Shown piece after piece: positions 45,257 to 58,700 of a stretch of 64,000 nt of DNA. The notes under the pieces are model-generated. The model did not search any database. It saw only the letters and a list, made by a program, of their open reading frames with translations, and had not been told where the DNA came from. A program made the translations under genes and the position numbers. Origin of the DNA: Megaustenia siamemsis (Eukaryota; Mollusca; Gastropoda; Stylommatophora; Ariophantidae); assembly GCA_032433765.1 (NCBI GenBank), contig JAVIAB010000047.1:426501-490500 (forward strand), written 5' to 3'. Every line of letters starts with the position of its first letter. The stretch's first letter is position 1.

Positions 45257-45438
45257 CTTGCTGAAGTCGCATGTGTTGGGCCGAAAGGCGCAAATATCAC
45301 AGTTATACTGTAAACCACAACACAACGCAGAAACACCAACTTAACGTCCTTTTAAGGGCGGATGATGAAGATTAATTCTGTAGTCTGCTAGAATGCTCTA
45401 GAATAATTTAGTCATCAGGTGAAACGCAAGCAAGCAAG
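45257..45438 (+). mobile_element. 182-bp SINE-like or Penelope-like insertion
   Basis: Unique sequence within the 24-bp array, flanked on both sides by CATCTATAATTCAAC (45242-45256 and 45439-45453). It has TTGGGCCGAAAGG near its left end, like the Penelope 3' motif, and ends in a (GCAA)n tail. The flanks are also the array motif, so the duplication is suggestive only. Confidence 0.5.
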
Positions 45439-46502
45439 CATCTATAATTCAACATCATAGATGATCTATAATTCAACTCATAAAGACGATCTATAATTTA
45501 ATTCTATAGATGATCTATAATTCAACTCTACAGATTGTCTATAATTTAACTGCATAGATGATCTATAATCCAACTCTATAGATGATTTATTATTTAACTC
45601 TATAGATGATCTATAATCCAACTCTATAAATGATATATAATCCAACTCAAAAGATTATCTATAATTCAACTCATATAGATGATCTATAATTCAACTCTAT
45701 AGATGATCTAGAATTCAATTCTATAAATGATCTATAATCCAACTCCATAAATGATCTATAATTTAACTCCATAGATGATCTAAAATGCAACTCTATAGAT
45801 GATCTATGATTCAATTCTACAGAAGATCTATAATTCAACTCATATAGATGCTCTATAATTTAGCTCCATAGATGATCTTTTATTTAACTCTACATGTGAT
45901 CAATAATTCAACTTTATAGATGATATGTAATTTAACTCTACATAGGATCTATAATTTAATTCTATAGATGATCTATAGTTTAACCCTATAGATGATCTAT
46001 AATTCAACTCTATAGATGGTCTATAATTCAACCACATAGATGACCTATAATACAACTCTATAGATGATCTATAATTCTAATATGTATTATGTATGAGGAT
46101 GTATAATTCAACTCTGTATATGGTTATAATTAAATTCTATAGATCATCTATAATTCAACTCTATAGATGCATTAAAATTCAACTCTACAAATAGTCTATA
46201 ATTCAACTACATAGATGATCTATAATTCAACTCTATAGATGATCTATAATTCAACTCTTCAGATGGTCTGTAATTCAATCACATAGATGATCTATAATTC
46301 AACTCTATAGACGATCTATAATTTAACTCTATAGATCATCTATAATTTAACTCAATAGATGATCTATGATTCAACTCTACAGATGGTCTATAATTCAACT
46401 ACATAGATGATCTATAATTCAACTCTATAGATCATCCATAATTTATCTCTATAGATCATCTATAATTCAACTCATATATATAATCTATAATTTAACTCTA
46501 TT

Positions 46503-46760
46503 TAAATGAAGTAAAGTACCCTCTTCACGCCAAGTGGCGTATAGGGAATATAGTGTTAGTGACCATAAATTTTACAGACCTTCAACACATGATTTTTGGG
46601 GCAATGTGGTCGGTATTACGCCCGTGCCGCTTTTCTTTCCCAGAAAAATATCCAGTAACCATTAAAGGCTGGGTGAACCTGGAAGCCGTTGGTTGGGATC
46701 GAACCCAATCTCTTGTCCTTTGTCGTCCAGTTCACTAACCACTGAGCTATCGCGGCTCCC
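46503..46760 (-). mobile_element. Intact tRNA-derived SINE, 258 bp
   Basis: The minus strand begins GGGAGCCGCGATAGCTCAGT with an A box (TAGCTCAGTGG) and B box (GGGTTCGATCCCAACC), then a body with CCAGCCTTTAA, TCTGGGAAAG, GCGGCACGGGCG and CACTTGGCGTGA, and an ACTTTACTTC tail. AATTTAACTCTATT flanks both sides (46489-46502, 46761-46774). RNA polymerase III would read from the internal boxes and a LINE would supply mobility. It is the reference copy of the family here. Confidence 0.9.
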
Positions 46761-46844
46761 AATTTAACTCTATTGATGTACTATAAATTAACGCTATAGA
46801 TTATATATGATTTAACTGTATAGATGATCTATAATTTGTCATAA

Positions 46845-47850
46845 TTTGACCAGTTTGAGACAGACATACCAGTTTGAGAGAGGCATACTAGTGTGAAGAG
46901 ACACACCAATTTGAAAGAGACATATCTGTGTGAAAGAGACATACCAGTTTGAGAGAGGCATTCCAGTTTGAGAGAGACATACCAATTTGATAGAGGCATA
47001 CTAGTTTGAGAGAGACATACCAGTTTGAGAGTGACACACTGGTTTAGACAGACATACTAGTTTGAAAGAGGTATACCAGTTTGTGAGAGACATACCCGTT
47101 CGAGAGAGACACGCCGGTTTGAGACAGACATACCAGTTTGTGAGAAACATACCAGTTTCAGAGAGACATACCAGGGTGTGAGAGACACACGTTGTTGAGA
47201 CAGACATATCAGTTTTAGAGAGACGCAATAGTTTGAGAGAGACATACCAGTTTGAGAGATATATACCAGTTTCAGAGAGGCATACAACATTTTGAGAGAG
47301 ACATACCAGTTTCAGAGAGACATACCAGTTTTGTGAGACATATCATTTCAGAGACACATACCAGTTTGTGAGATATATGCCAGTTTGAGACAGACATATC
47401 AGTTTCAGAGAGACATACCAGTTTGTGAGAGACATACCAGTTTGAGTGAGACATATCAGTTTCATACAGACGTTTCAGTTTGAGAGAGACATACCCGTTT
47501 GTGCGAGACATGCCAGTTTGAGAGTGACATACCAGTGTGAAAGAGACATACCAGTTTGATAGAGACATACCAGTTTGAGAGAGACATACCAGTTTGAGAA
47601 AGACATATCAATTTGAGAGAGGCATACCAGTGTGAAAGAGACATACCAGTTAGAGAGAGATATACCAGTTTGAGAGAGACATACCAGTTTGAGACAGACA
47701 TATCAATTGAGAGAGCATACCAGTGTGAAACAGACATACCAGTTTGAGAGAGAGATACCAATTTAAGAATGACATACCAATTTGAGAGAGACAACCAGTT
47801 TGAGAGAGACATACCAGTTTGTGAGAGACATACCAGTTTGATGTTGTTGA
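46845..47850. repeat. 19-bp tandem array
   Basis: About 52 copies of ACATACCAGTTTGAGAGAG, fairly diverged. Confidence 0.94.
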
Positions 47851-47939
47851 CTGCATATTTTCAAAATGTTGCCTTCATAAGAACCTTGATGTGTGGACAT
47901 AAAGGGAAGAATAAAAAAAAAATTGTGACTATAATTTGA

Positions 47940-50900
47940 TTCAGTTGTCTCTCTCTCTGATGTCTGCCCTATTTGAGTTGTCTCTCTCTCTTGGTGTCTG
48001 CCATATGTGAGTTGTCTCTCTCTTGGTGTCTGCCATATTTGAGTTGTCTCTCTCTCTTGATGTCTGCCCTATTTGAGTTGTCTCTCTCTTGGTGTCTGCC
48101 ATATGTGAGTTGTCTCTCTCTTGGTGTCTGCCATATTTGAGTGTCTCTCTCTCTTGATGTCTGCCCTATTTGAGTTGTCTCTCTCTCTTGGTGTCTGCCA
48201 TATGTGAGTTGTCTCTCTCTTGGTGTCTGCCATATTTGAGTTGTCTCTCTCTTGATGTCTGCCATATGTGAGTTGTCTCTCTCTGGTGTCTGCCATATTT
48301 GAGTTGTCTCTCTCTCTTGATGTCTGCCATATTTGAGTTGTCTCTCTCTCTTGATGTGTACCATATTTGAGTTGTCTCTCTCTCTTGATGTGTACCATAT
48401 TTGAGTTGTCTCTCTCTCTTGATGTCTGCCATATTTGAGTTGTCTCTCTCTCTTGATGTCTGCCATATTTGAGTTGTCTCTCTCTCTTGATGTCTGCCAT
48501 ATTTGAGTTGTCTCTCTCTTGATGTCTGCCATATTTGAGTTGTCTCTCTCTCTTGATGTCTGCCATATTTGAGTTGTCTCTCTCTCTTGGTGTCTGCCAT
48601 ATTTGAGTTGTCTCTCTCTCTTGATGTCTGCCATATTTGAGTTGTCTCTCTCTCTTGATGTGTACCATATTTGAGTTGTCTCTCTCTCTTGGTGTCTGCC
48701 ATATTTGAGTTGTCTCTCTCTCTTGATGTCTGCCATATTTGAGTTGTCTCTCTCTCTTGATGTCTGCCATATTTGAGTTGTCTCTCTCTCTTGGTGTCTG
48801 CCATATTTGAGTTGTCTCTCTCTCTTGATGTCTGCCATATTTGAGTTGTCTCTCTCTCTTGGTGTCAGCCATATTTGAGTTGTCTCTCTCTTGATGTCTG
48901 CCATATTTGAGTTGTCTCTCTCTCTTGATGTCTGCCATATTTGAGTTGTCTCTCTCTCTTGGTGTCAGCCATATTTGAGTTGTCTCTCTCTTGATGTCTG
49001 CCATATTTGAGTTGTCTCTCTCTTGGTGTCAGCCATATTTGAGTTGTCTCTCTCTTGATGTCTGCCATATTTGAGTTGTCTCTCTCTCTTGGTGTCAGCC
49101 ATATTTGAGTTGTCTCTCTCTTGATGTCTGCCATATTTGAGTTGTCTCTCTCTCTTGATGTCTGCCATATTTGAGTTGTCTCTCTCTCTGGTGTCAGCCA
49201 TATTTGAGTTGTCTCTCTCTTGATGTCTGCCATATTTGAGTTGTCTCTCTCTTGATGTCAGCCATATTTGAGTTGTCTCTCTCTTGATGTCTGCCATATT
49301 TGAGTTGTCTCTCTCTCTTGTGTCAGCCATATTTGAGTTGTCTCTCTCTTGATGTCTGCCATATTTGAGTTGTCTCTCTCTTGATGTCTGCCATATTTGA
49401 GTTGTCTCTCTCTCTTGGTGTCAGCCATATTTGAGTTGTCTCTCTCTTGATGTCTGCCATATTTGAGTTGTCTCTCTCTTGATGTGTACCATATTTGAGT
49501 TGTCTCTCTCTTGATGTCTGCCATATTTGAGTTGTCTCTCTCTTGATGTCTGCCATATTTGAGTTGTCTCTCTCTCTTGGTGTCAGCCATATTTGAGTTG
49601 TCTCTCTCTTGATGTCTGCCATATTTGAGTTGTCTCTCTCTTGATGTCTGCCATATTTGAGTTGTCTCTCTCTTGATGTCTGCCATATTTGAGTTGTCTC
49701 TCTCTTGATGTCAGCCATATTTGAGTTTTCTCTCTCTTGATGTCTGCCATATTTGAGTTGTCTCTCTCTTGATGTGTGCCATATTTGAGTTTTCTCTCTC
49801 TTGATGTCAGCCATATTTGAGTTTTCTCTCTCTTGATGTCTGCCATATTTGAGTTGTCTCTCTCTGGTGTCAGCCATATTTGAGTTGTCTCTCTCTTGAT
49901 GTGTGCCATATTTGAGTTTTCTCTCTCTTGATGTCAGCCATATTTGAGTTTTCTCTCTCTTGATGTCTGCCATATTTGAGTTGTCTCTCTCTTGATGTCT
50001 GCCATATTTGAGTTGTCTCTCTCTTGGTGTCAGCCATATTTGAGTTGTCTCTCTCTCTTGATGTCTGCCATATTTGAGTTGTCTCTCTCTCTTGATGTCT
50101 GCCATATTTGAGTGTCTCTCTCTCTTGGTGTCAGCCATATTTGAGTTGTCTCTCTCTTGATGTCTGCCATATTTGAGTTGTCTCTCTCTTGATGTCAGCC
50201 ATATTTGAGTTGTCTCTCTCTTGATGTCTGCCATATTTGAGTTGTCTCTCTCTCTTGGTGTCAGCCATATTTGAGTTGTCTCTCTCTTGATGTCTGCCAT
50301 ATTTGAGTTGTCTCTCTCTTGATGTCTGCCATATTTGAGTTGTCTCTCTCTCTTGGTGTCAGCCATATTTGAGTTGTCTCTCTCTTGATGTCTGCCATAT
50401 TTGAGTTGTCTCTCTCTTGATGTGTACCATATTTGAGTTGTCTCTCTCTTGATGTCTGCCATATTTGAGTTGTCTCTCTCTTGATGTCTGCCATATTTGA
50501 GTTGTCTCTCTCTCTTGGTGTCAGCCATATTTGAGTTGTCTCTCTCTTGATGTCTGCCATATTTGAGTTGTCTCTCTCTTGATGTCTGCCATATTTGAGT
50601 TGTCTCTCTCTTGATGTCTGCCATATTTGAGTTGTCTCTCTCTTGATGTCAGCCATATTTGAGTTTTCTCTCTCTTGATGTCAGCCATATTTGAGTTGTC
50701 TCTCTCTGATGTGTGCCATATTTGAGTTTTCTCTCTCTTGATGTCAGCCATATTTGAGTTTTCTCTCTCTTGATGTCAGCCATATTTGAGTTGTCTCTCT
50801 CTCTTGATGTCTGCCATATTTGAGTTGTCTCTCTCTTGATGTGTGCCATATTTGAGTTGTCTCTCTCTTGATGTCTGCCATATTTGAGTTGTCTCTCTCT

Positions 50901-51293
50901 TGATGTCTGCCATATTTGAGTTGTCTCTCTCTTGATGTCTGCCATATTTGAGTTGTCTCTCTCTTGATGTGTGCCATATTTGAGTTGTCTCTCTCTTGAT
51001 GTCAGCCATATTTGAGTTTTCTCTCTCTTGATGTCTGCCATATTTGAGTTGTCTCTCTCTTGATGTCAGCATATTTGAGTTTTCTCTCTCTTGATGTCAG
51101 CCATATTTGAGTTGTCTCTCTCTTGATGTCAGCCATATTTGAGTTTTCTCTCTCTTGATGTCAGCCATATTTGAGTTGTCTCTCTCTTGATGTCAGCCAT
51201 ATTTGAGTTTTCTCTCTCTTGATGTCTGCCATATTTGAGTTGTCTCTCTCTTGATGTCTGCCATATTTGAGTTGTCTCTCTCTTGATGTCTGC
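47940..51293. repeat. 32-34-bp tandem array, about 103 copies
   Basis: The unit holds GTCTGCCATATTTGAGTTGT and a (TC)n run whose length sets the 32 or 34 bp period. Several unit subtypes (CAGCC, GTGCC, GTACC) recur in order, and a block near 49310-49690 matches 50250-50620. The minus strand is open in several frames (MADIKRE, RERQLKYGRHQE). Confidence 0.96.
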
Positions 51294-51425
51294 CACAAAC
51301 ATTGACAAGTTTCTAGAAAGGAACAGAATCTTCTCTCGTCGGTACACGTGGCTCTCATCAAGGTCGTCGTCTGTCTCGTTGTTCTCCGTTGACATAACCT
51401 CCAGGCTTGGCAAGTCACAATAAAT
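51129..51425 (-). CDS. Candidate alternative C-terminal exon of SLC1-like gene
   Basis: It follows a usable acceptor (GTGTGTAG). The phase-0 frame gives about 43 residues of ordinary-looking acidic sequence (DLPSLEVMSTENNETDDDLD, then ESHVYRREK) and then continues into the 32-bp array until a stop. The acidic stretch resembles the EAAT3 tail in position and character, and the phase fits a donor GAG|GTCAAG in the exon at 55821. If real, about 50 residues at the protein end would be encoded by minisatellite. No strong donor marks an earlier exon end. This is an inference. Confidence 0.4.
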   Translation of the reverse strand: MYCDLPSLEVMSTENNETDDDLDESHVYRREKILFLSRNLSMFVADIKRETTQIWQTSRERQLKYGRHQERENSNMADIKRETTQIWLTSRERKLKYG

Positions 51426-52712
51426 CTACACACAAACACGGACAATGAAACTCACGGAGAGAAGAGTAAGATCATCGAATTGACCAACAGGCGAAAGACA
51501 ACAAAAGCCCCAGAATATGAAAGCCTAAATGTGTGGATGCACGCCTAGCATCGACAGCTGACATTCGGAAATTCTGACTCAGATTCTGAATTCAGACTCC
51601 CAGTTATTGCGTATCCGTCGCATCTGTCAGGATGACCAAGATTTCCTCCAACAGGCTCACCTCATGTTAGGTTTCATCAGCCGTCGGCTTTATCCAGACT
51701 CGATCCTCCAGTCTGCCCTCCTTATCTCCCGTCCCGAGGCACTCACTCCTTCCAACCGCCCCCCCCCTGAGAGAACCATACTCACCCTCACCTATCACCC
51801 TCACCTATCACTCTCACTATTTAGCTGCTGTGAAGGTACTTAACCGCTACCGTTCCATTCTCCTCTCTGATCCCACAACCCGACTACTTTTTTGTGATCC
51901 CCCGATGATCGCCTTCAAGCGCGACAGGAATTTGGGAGATATTCTGGTTAGGAGCCATCTCCCTCGCTCTGACCATCAACACTTCGGTACAGCCCCTTGT
52001 GGTCGGAACTGTATCACCTGTTCCTATGTGCTCCTTACTGACTCGGTCTTATTCCCTAATGAACGGTTGGAGATCAAGCATGGCTTCACATGTGTGTCCC
52101 CTAACATCATTTATGCCATCATATGCCAACAATGCCACATGACGTACATTGGCGAGTCTGGAAGGCGATTAGTGTAAAGATTTTGTGAACATCTACGAGA
52201 TGTTCAACAGAATACTGGCACTCCAGTGTCTTCCCATTTCATCACCCAGATCACAAGAGCAAAGACGACATCCCTATAACTGGTATTGTCCTTTGTCACT
52301 CTGGCGACCGCAGCCGATTCGCTTTGGAGAATCGCCTCATAGTCCAGTTTGGCTCGCTGACCCCACGAGGCATGACTGTATCACACTCGTACACATAGTT
52401 CCCTTTCGGTTACTCCTTCCCTATCACATAGCCTTCTCTACTGCCCATGTTGGGCTCTTTAGTCTACTATGCCATGCCATTCATAGCTCACTTCCACTAG
52501 TCCCCATTGAGACACTTTGGTGTTTTCCTACACCTCTTTTTTCTGTGCTACTTACCCCTCATATGTTTTTATTGTACCCCACTCTCAGCCTTTTGAGTAC
52601 CTGTTATTCTACTGTTCTGTTCTTTCTCCTCTGTTTTTTCACACTGACCCCGGTGTGTACTCTTCTGGTGATATGTGCGTTATTCGCACATTTTTACACA
52701 CATTTTTTTCCG

Positions 52713-52763
<51 letters not shown>

Positions 52764-55700
52764 GATGCTTGTATGTGTGTGCAGGTATGTATGCATATAT
52801 ATGTATATATATGTATATGTAGGTGTATGTTAATATGTATAAGTAGGTGCATGTCTGTGCGTGTATATATGTATATATGTATACATGCATCTCTGTGTGT
52901 GTATATATGTATTTACGGGCCCTTAGATACTTTTAGACATTGTCAGTGTCTTTGCAGTCGAGGTTACCTAGACAGCGTTCCCCCCGCTCGTGTATTTTTA
53001 GAACCCTTCACCTGACCAGGGGTATAATTACAGCTAGACCCGTGTGACTCGCCCTTTCCCGTTCTGACCACGGTCCACGACACTGGAAGTCATTTTTCTT
53101 TTCTTAACCAATTTCGATTATTGTGTTTTGGATGTTTCGTTACTAGTTATCTATGTAGGATTAGTTTTATTTACTTACATATCTGTGTGTGCGTGTTGTT
53201 TGTTTGTTCCTGCTGAAGGCCTATTGGGCCGAAACGTCGTTCAAATCTGTGTCGTCTACTAATCACGTAAAGCTTTTACCATACCATTTTTTTTCAATTA
53301 AAAAAAAAATTCCCTCAAATTCAGCTTTACTGCATCTTCGCATTTGTATGCATTCATTTGCATTTCTTTGCCTTAACCCCTGACATTTGGAAACCTCGTT
53401 TTACTTATAAATTGCCACACACACACACACACACACACTCTCTCACACACACACACAACACACACAAAATGACTAATACTCGCTTTCTGTCACAAAACCC
53501 AAAGCCACAAACACGCACTGCCGAGCTGAAGTCCATGATGCGCTGACATGAACACAGATTGGATGTATCACGTATGAGACTGCAGACTGTGACAATAGAT
53601 CAAGAGTCTAGGAAACTCCGAGGCTGTGCATACGTCACTGATAAACCAACAAACGTTCACATAGATTTGTATGTGAGCAGATGTGTTTACAGACGTAACA
53701 GTGTGTGCTTATATACGTGAGTGTGTGTGTCTCTACTTATATACGTGAGTGTGTGTCTCTGCTTATATACGTGAGTGTGTGTGTGATTGTGTTTACAAAG
53801 GTAAGTGTGTCTGAGTTTATATACGTGAGTTTACGAAGGTGAGAGTGTGCGTGTTTGTCTGTGTATGTATCTGTGTACAAGAGCGAGCGTGAGTGTGTTT
53901 ACGTGAGTCCAGCACCTCTCTCGCTGTTTATCTTCTCACAGCTGAGCTGGCCAAGAAGTCAGCGCACTTGTGTTGTGTTAACGAGTTTGAATTGTTTTAT
54001 ATTATTCATTACTTTATTATTATTGTTGGAGCCACATCACATTTATAGTTAACAACATTAATCATCACAAACTCTCTCAGCCATTATAAACCATAATCAT
54101 GTTTATTGATCTTTAACTTGGCACGTGAAACATAATAGTTGATGCACGTCACTTAGAATTAATGTTCTTTAATTACGGACATTTAAGAGACTACCGTCGA
54201 TGAATATTTGAAATGTCTTTAAGTGTATATTATAAATTACTCTATCACGCATATTACTTACGACTTCTTATAAGAAATATGAAACACAACTTGGAAACAC
54301 TCTCAAAAACACTTTCACAACTAAATTCATATGTTCTAATTCACTTGTTCTGGTTCTCTCTACTGCTCAACTAATTTCTTAAGTCACTGATATCTTAACT
54401 ACTCTCTAGTCTGTTCCTTAATAACTTCCCAACTAACTTAAAGCTACAAACTACTTCTGACTTTCAATTCCTAACTACTTTTCCTGACTACTGAACTCCT
54501 AACTACTAACTCACTGAGTGGCGTTCCTAACTCTCCTAAAAACCTATTGTGTCGAAGTTTAAATACCACAACATCACTCTGTGATGTGAAATATTTGTCG
54601 CAATTGTCGCGAAGTGACAATCTGCAACCTCTTGAGCCAACCAACTCTCATCATTCTGACCCAAAGTTGAACTATGTCTAAGACTTTACAATAACAAGTT
54701 GTTTTGTGACTTCAATATAACCTCTGGTCAGTTTTTATCTCTCCTGATTTTTAAAATAATGATGTTTATTTCATGACTTTGACCTGTCCTGGAAGTTGTT
54801 TGTCAACATATTTACCGGACGGCCAAGCCATGCGTTTATCCCCACTTCCACAACTTTGAAAATTTCCATTCCCTAAACTTATTATGTCCAGTACTATTCT
54901 GCACCTTTCCTTTACCTCCATCCTCCGTTGGTTGTCCACTACCCGCTATGAACTTTCTATTCCCGCAACTTGTTATTCTGTCACAAACACTGATGACCGC
55001 TATTCTATGTTACTGTTATAGTCTATTAAGAACTGGGTACAGGCTGAGTTACCTGCCCCATACTTTCATTCACTTTTATTGTTACATTAGGTCTCAAAGA
55101 GGTCGCAAGTTCGATTCTCATCTACAGAAGAGCCCCTCTCCCCCACCCCGATGCAAGGTTCGAAGGTTCACTCCACCGAAACAGAAAATGTGGAGCATAC
55201 TTACGTGTTGGCGGCCATACAATCCTTACTGGAGGCAAAGGTCATGAGAGACGTTATGTCTTTATACCAGTAAAGTCCAGTTATCTTTTGACAATTGTAT
55301 TTCTATTTAATTGAATCTGTTTCGCTCTCTCTCTCTGTCTACCACTCTCACTCTCTGTCTCCCTCTCTCTGTGTCTCTCGCCCTGTCTCCCTCTCTCTCT
55401 ATCTTTCTCTCTCGCTCTCTGTCTCCATCTCGCTCTCTCTCGCTATGTCTCTATCTCTTTCTCTGTCTCTCTTTCTCTGTCTCTATCGCGCTTTGTCTTC
55501 GTCACTCTCTGTCTCTCTCTCCCTCTCTCTCTCTGTCTCCCTCTCTCGTTCTCTCTGTGTCCATCTCTTTTCTTCTCTGTCTCTCTCTCTCGCTCTCTGT
55601 CTCAATCTCTCACTCTGACTCTCTCTCTCGCTCTCTGTGTCCCTCTCTCTTGTTCTCTGTCTCTCTCTCAATCTCTCACTCTCTGTGTCCCTCTCTCTTG

Positions 55701-58700
55701 TTCTCTCTGTCTCTCTCACTCTCTCTGTCTACCTCTCTCTCCCACATATATTTGACAACAGAAAGAATAAAACAAGGCGCCATTGCAAGACTTTACTTGT
55801 GCTTAACAAAGTTATAAACATCAAACTTCTAAGTCCTTGACCTCGTTTGCCTGGTCTCTTCTGTCCATCTGCTCCAGTGTGTTCCTACAGAACCTCCACG
55901 TGACCTGGGCTGCCACCATGTGACTCACCACGTTCGTCGATGTCCTGATTCGGTCACTGAAACGTCACAACCAAATGTTGACAGGAAATGACGACACCGG
56001 CAAAGTTATTTTTAGCGACAACGACAATCTAATGTACTCAATTAATTTTACAAATACATTTTTAAAATGTAAACAGCGCCGTGCGGACGATAATGCTACA
56101 CAGTCTGTTTCTGTCCATTATAGGTCTGAAGAGATCAGCTGGTTTTTGTTATGGTATTCTACCTCCTCTTCTCTTGCCCCTAATGTCCCTCTCTAACCTC
56201 CCTCTCCTCCTATAATCAAATGACTTTCCTCTAATGTCAATCGCGAGGCTCTCTCCAATTACTTTACTTGAGAACAGCTCTGATGCACCTAGTGCTTAGT
56301 CATATTACCTTATCTCCCCATTGTCGTAAAAATAATAATTGCTAAAAATAAAATTATGACACCTAAAAATATGGCAGTGACTATTAAAGATATGATATGA
56401 ACTACTTAAATAAGTATATTAATGGCAGAGTTGCTAACAAACAAAAGATACTAGTACTATCCTTCCAACTTCCCACAGTTCTGTCGTTATCATCTGCTTA
56501 TTTATCCTGATGACTTGCCGTTGTTTAAATTTTACGTTTGAGATACCAGATTATCAGATCTTAACCCCACCCAGCTGAAGTAACGTCCCTTGACTCCACA
56601 CAGCTGAAGTAACGGCCCTTGACTCCATACAGCTGAAGTAACGGCCCTTGACTCCACACAGCTGAAGAAACGGCCCTAGACTCCACACAGCTGAAGTACC
56701 GGCCCTTGACTCCACACAGCTGAAGTAACGGCCCTTGACTCCTCACAGCTTAAGTAACGGCCCTTGACTACACACAGCTGAAGCAATGGCCCCGTGACCC
56801 CCACCCAGCTGAATTAACAGCTTTTGACGCACGCCCCCCCCCCCCCCAGTTGAACAAACGGCCCTTGATTCCCCACCCAGATGAAGAAACGGGCTTAACC
56901 CCGCCCAACTGAAGTAAGGGCCCTTTATCCCAAGCAGCTGAAGTAACGGCCCTTTATCCCAACCAGCTGAAGTAAGGGCCCTGTATCCAAACAAGCTGAA
57001 GTAAGGGCCCTTTATACCAACCAGCTGAAGTAAGGGCCCTTTATCCCAACCAGCTGAAGAAACGGCCTTTTATACCAACCAGCTGAAGTAAGGGCCCTTT
57101 ATACCAACCAGCTGAAGTAAGGGCCCTTTATACCAACCAGCTGAAGTAAGGGCCCTTTATCCCAACCAGCTGAAGTAAGGGCCCTTTATCCCAACCAGCT
57201 GAAGTAAGGGCCCTTTATACCAACCAGCTGAAGTAAGGGCCCTTTATCCCAACCAGCTGAAGTTAGGGCCTTTTATACCAACCAGCTGAAGTAAGGGCCC
57301 TTTATACCAACCAGCTGAAGTAACGGTCCTTTATCCCAACCAGCTGAAGTAACGGCCCTTTATCCCAACCAGCTGAAGTAAGGGCCCTTGACCCCCCCCC
57401 CCCCCCCCCACCCAGATGACGTAACGGCCCTTGACCCCACCAAGTTTAAGTAACAATTCGTGTGGGATCCTACTCAACTAGTGAGGATCAGCATAAAAAT
57501 AGGAGTACGGTCTTGATCAACGTTGGTTCACCTGTTATGACACCAGTTGTGTATTATGAGTCGGTGACTCCATTGTTTGCGTCTGTTCGCTCCTTAATGC
57601 TGACTTTAGTGAAGTAGCCATTCTCCACTGACTTGCTTCAGACAAGAGTACTCAAGTCGCACAATGACCTACCATAGTGGGACTTTTCTACTGATATATC
57701 AATCCATTGTCGCACAATGACCTACCATTGTGGGACTTTTCTACTGATATATCAATCCATTGTCGCACAATGACCTACCATAGTGGGACTTTTCTACTGA
57801 TATATCAATCCATTGTCGCACAATGACCTACCATTGTGGGACTTTTCTACTGATATATCAATCCATTGTCGCACAATGACCTACCATAGTGGGACTTTTC
57901 TACTGATATATCAATCCATTGTCGCACAATGTCCTACCATTGTGGGACTTTTCTACTGATATATCAATCCATTGTCGCACAATGACCTACCATTGTGGGA
58001 CTTTTCTACTGATATATCAATCCATTGTCGCACAATGACCTACCATTGTGGGACTTTTCTACTGATATATCAATCCATTGTCGCACAATGACCTACCATT
58101 GTGGGACTTTTCTACTGATATATCAATCCAAAGTCGCACAATAAACCTACCATAGTGGGACTTTCCTACTGATATATCAAATCAATGTCGCACAATGACC
58201 TACCATAGTGGAACTTTTCTACTGATATATCAAACCAATGTCGCACAATGACCTACCATTGTGGGACTTTTCTACTGATATATCATACCAATGTCGCACA
58301 ATGACCTACCATAGTGGAACTTTTCTACTGATATATCAAACCAATGTCGCACAATGACCTACCATTGTGGGACTTTTCTACTGATATATCAAACCAATGT
58401 CGCACAATGACCTACCATAGTGGAACTTTTCTACTGATATATCAAATCAATGTCGCACAATGACCTACCATTGTGGGACTTTTCTACTGATATATCATAC
58501 CAATGTCGCACAATGACCTACTATAGTGGAACTTTTCTACTGATATATCATACCAATGAAATACTACAGCCTGGCGTTGATGTCCCCATGCCATGTCACG
58601 TCAATGAATCTCTCGGACTACCCTAAAGTTGGCACAATTTAGAATTAATTAAAAAAAAAACATAGAAACAAAGACGTGACTTACTTAAGCCATTCCACCG

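Larger units (their letters stand above)
44680..46840. repeat. 24-bp AT-rich array hosting two insertions
   Basis: About 75 copies of a 24-bp unit with CTATAGATGATCTATAATTC, itself partly palindromic (ATAGATGATCTAT). It is broken by insertions at 45257-45438 and 46503-46760. Confidence 0.95.

Noticed and set aside
46690..46760. tRNA gene
   Set aside because: A and B boxes are present, but the sequence continues into a SINE body with tail and target duplications, and no cloverleaf acceptor stem is evident.
47969..51072. Several long minus-strand frames (MADIKRE..., 100-430 residues)
   Set aside because: All are the same 32-34-bp array in different phases; overlapping frames of equal quality mean composition, not coding.
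55190..55265. Minus-strand segment MTFASSKDCMAANT before a GTAAGTA donor, as a transporter exon
   Set aside because: It loosely recalls the TASSSATLP region, which must lie upstream of HP2; here it is downstream, so order and sequence both fail.
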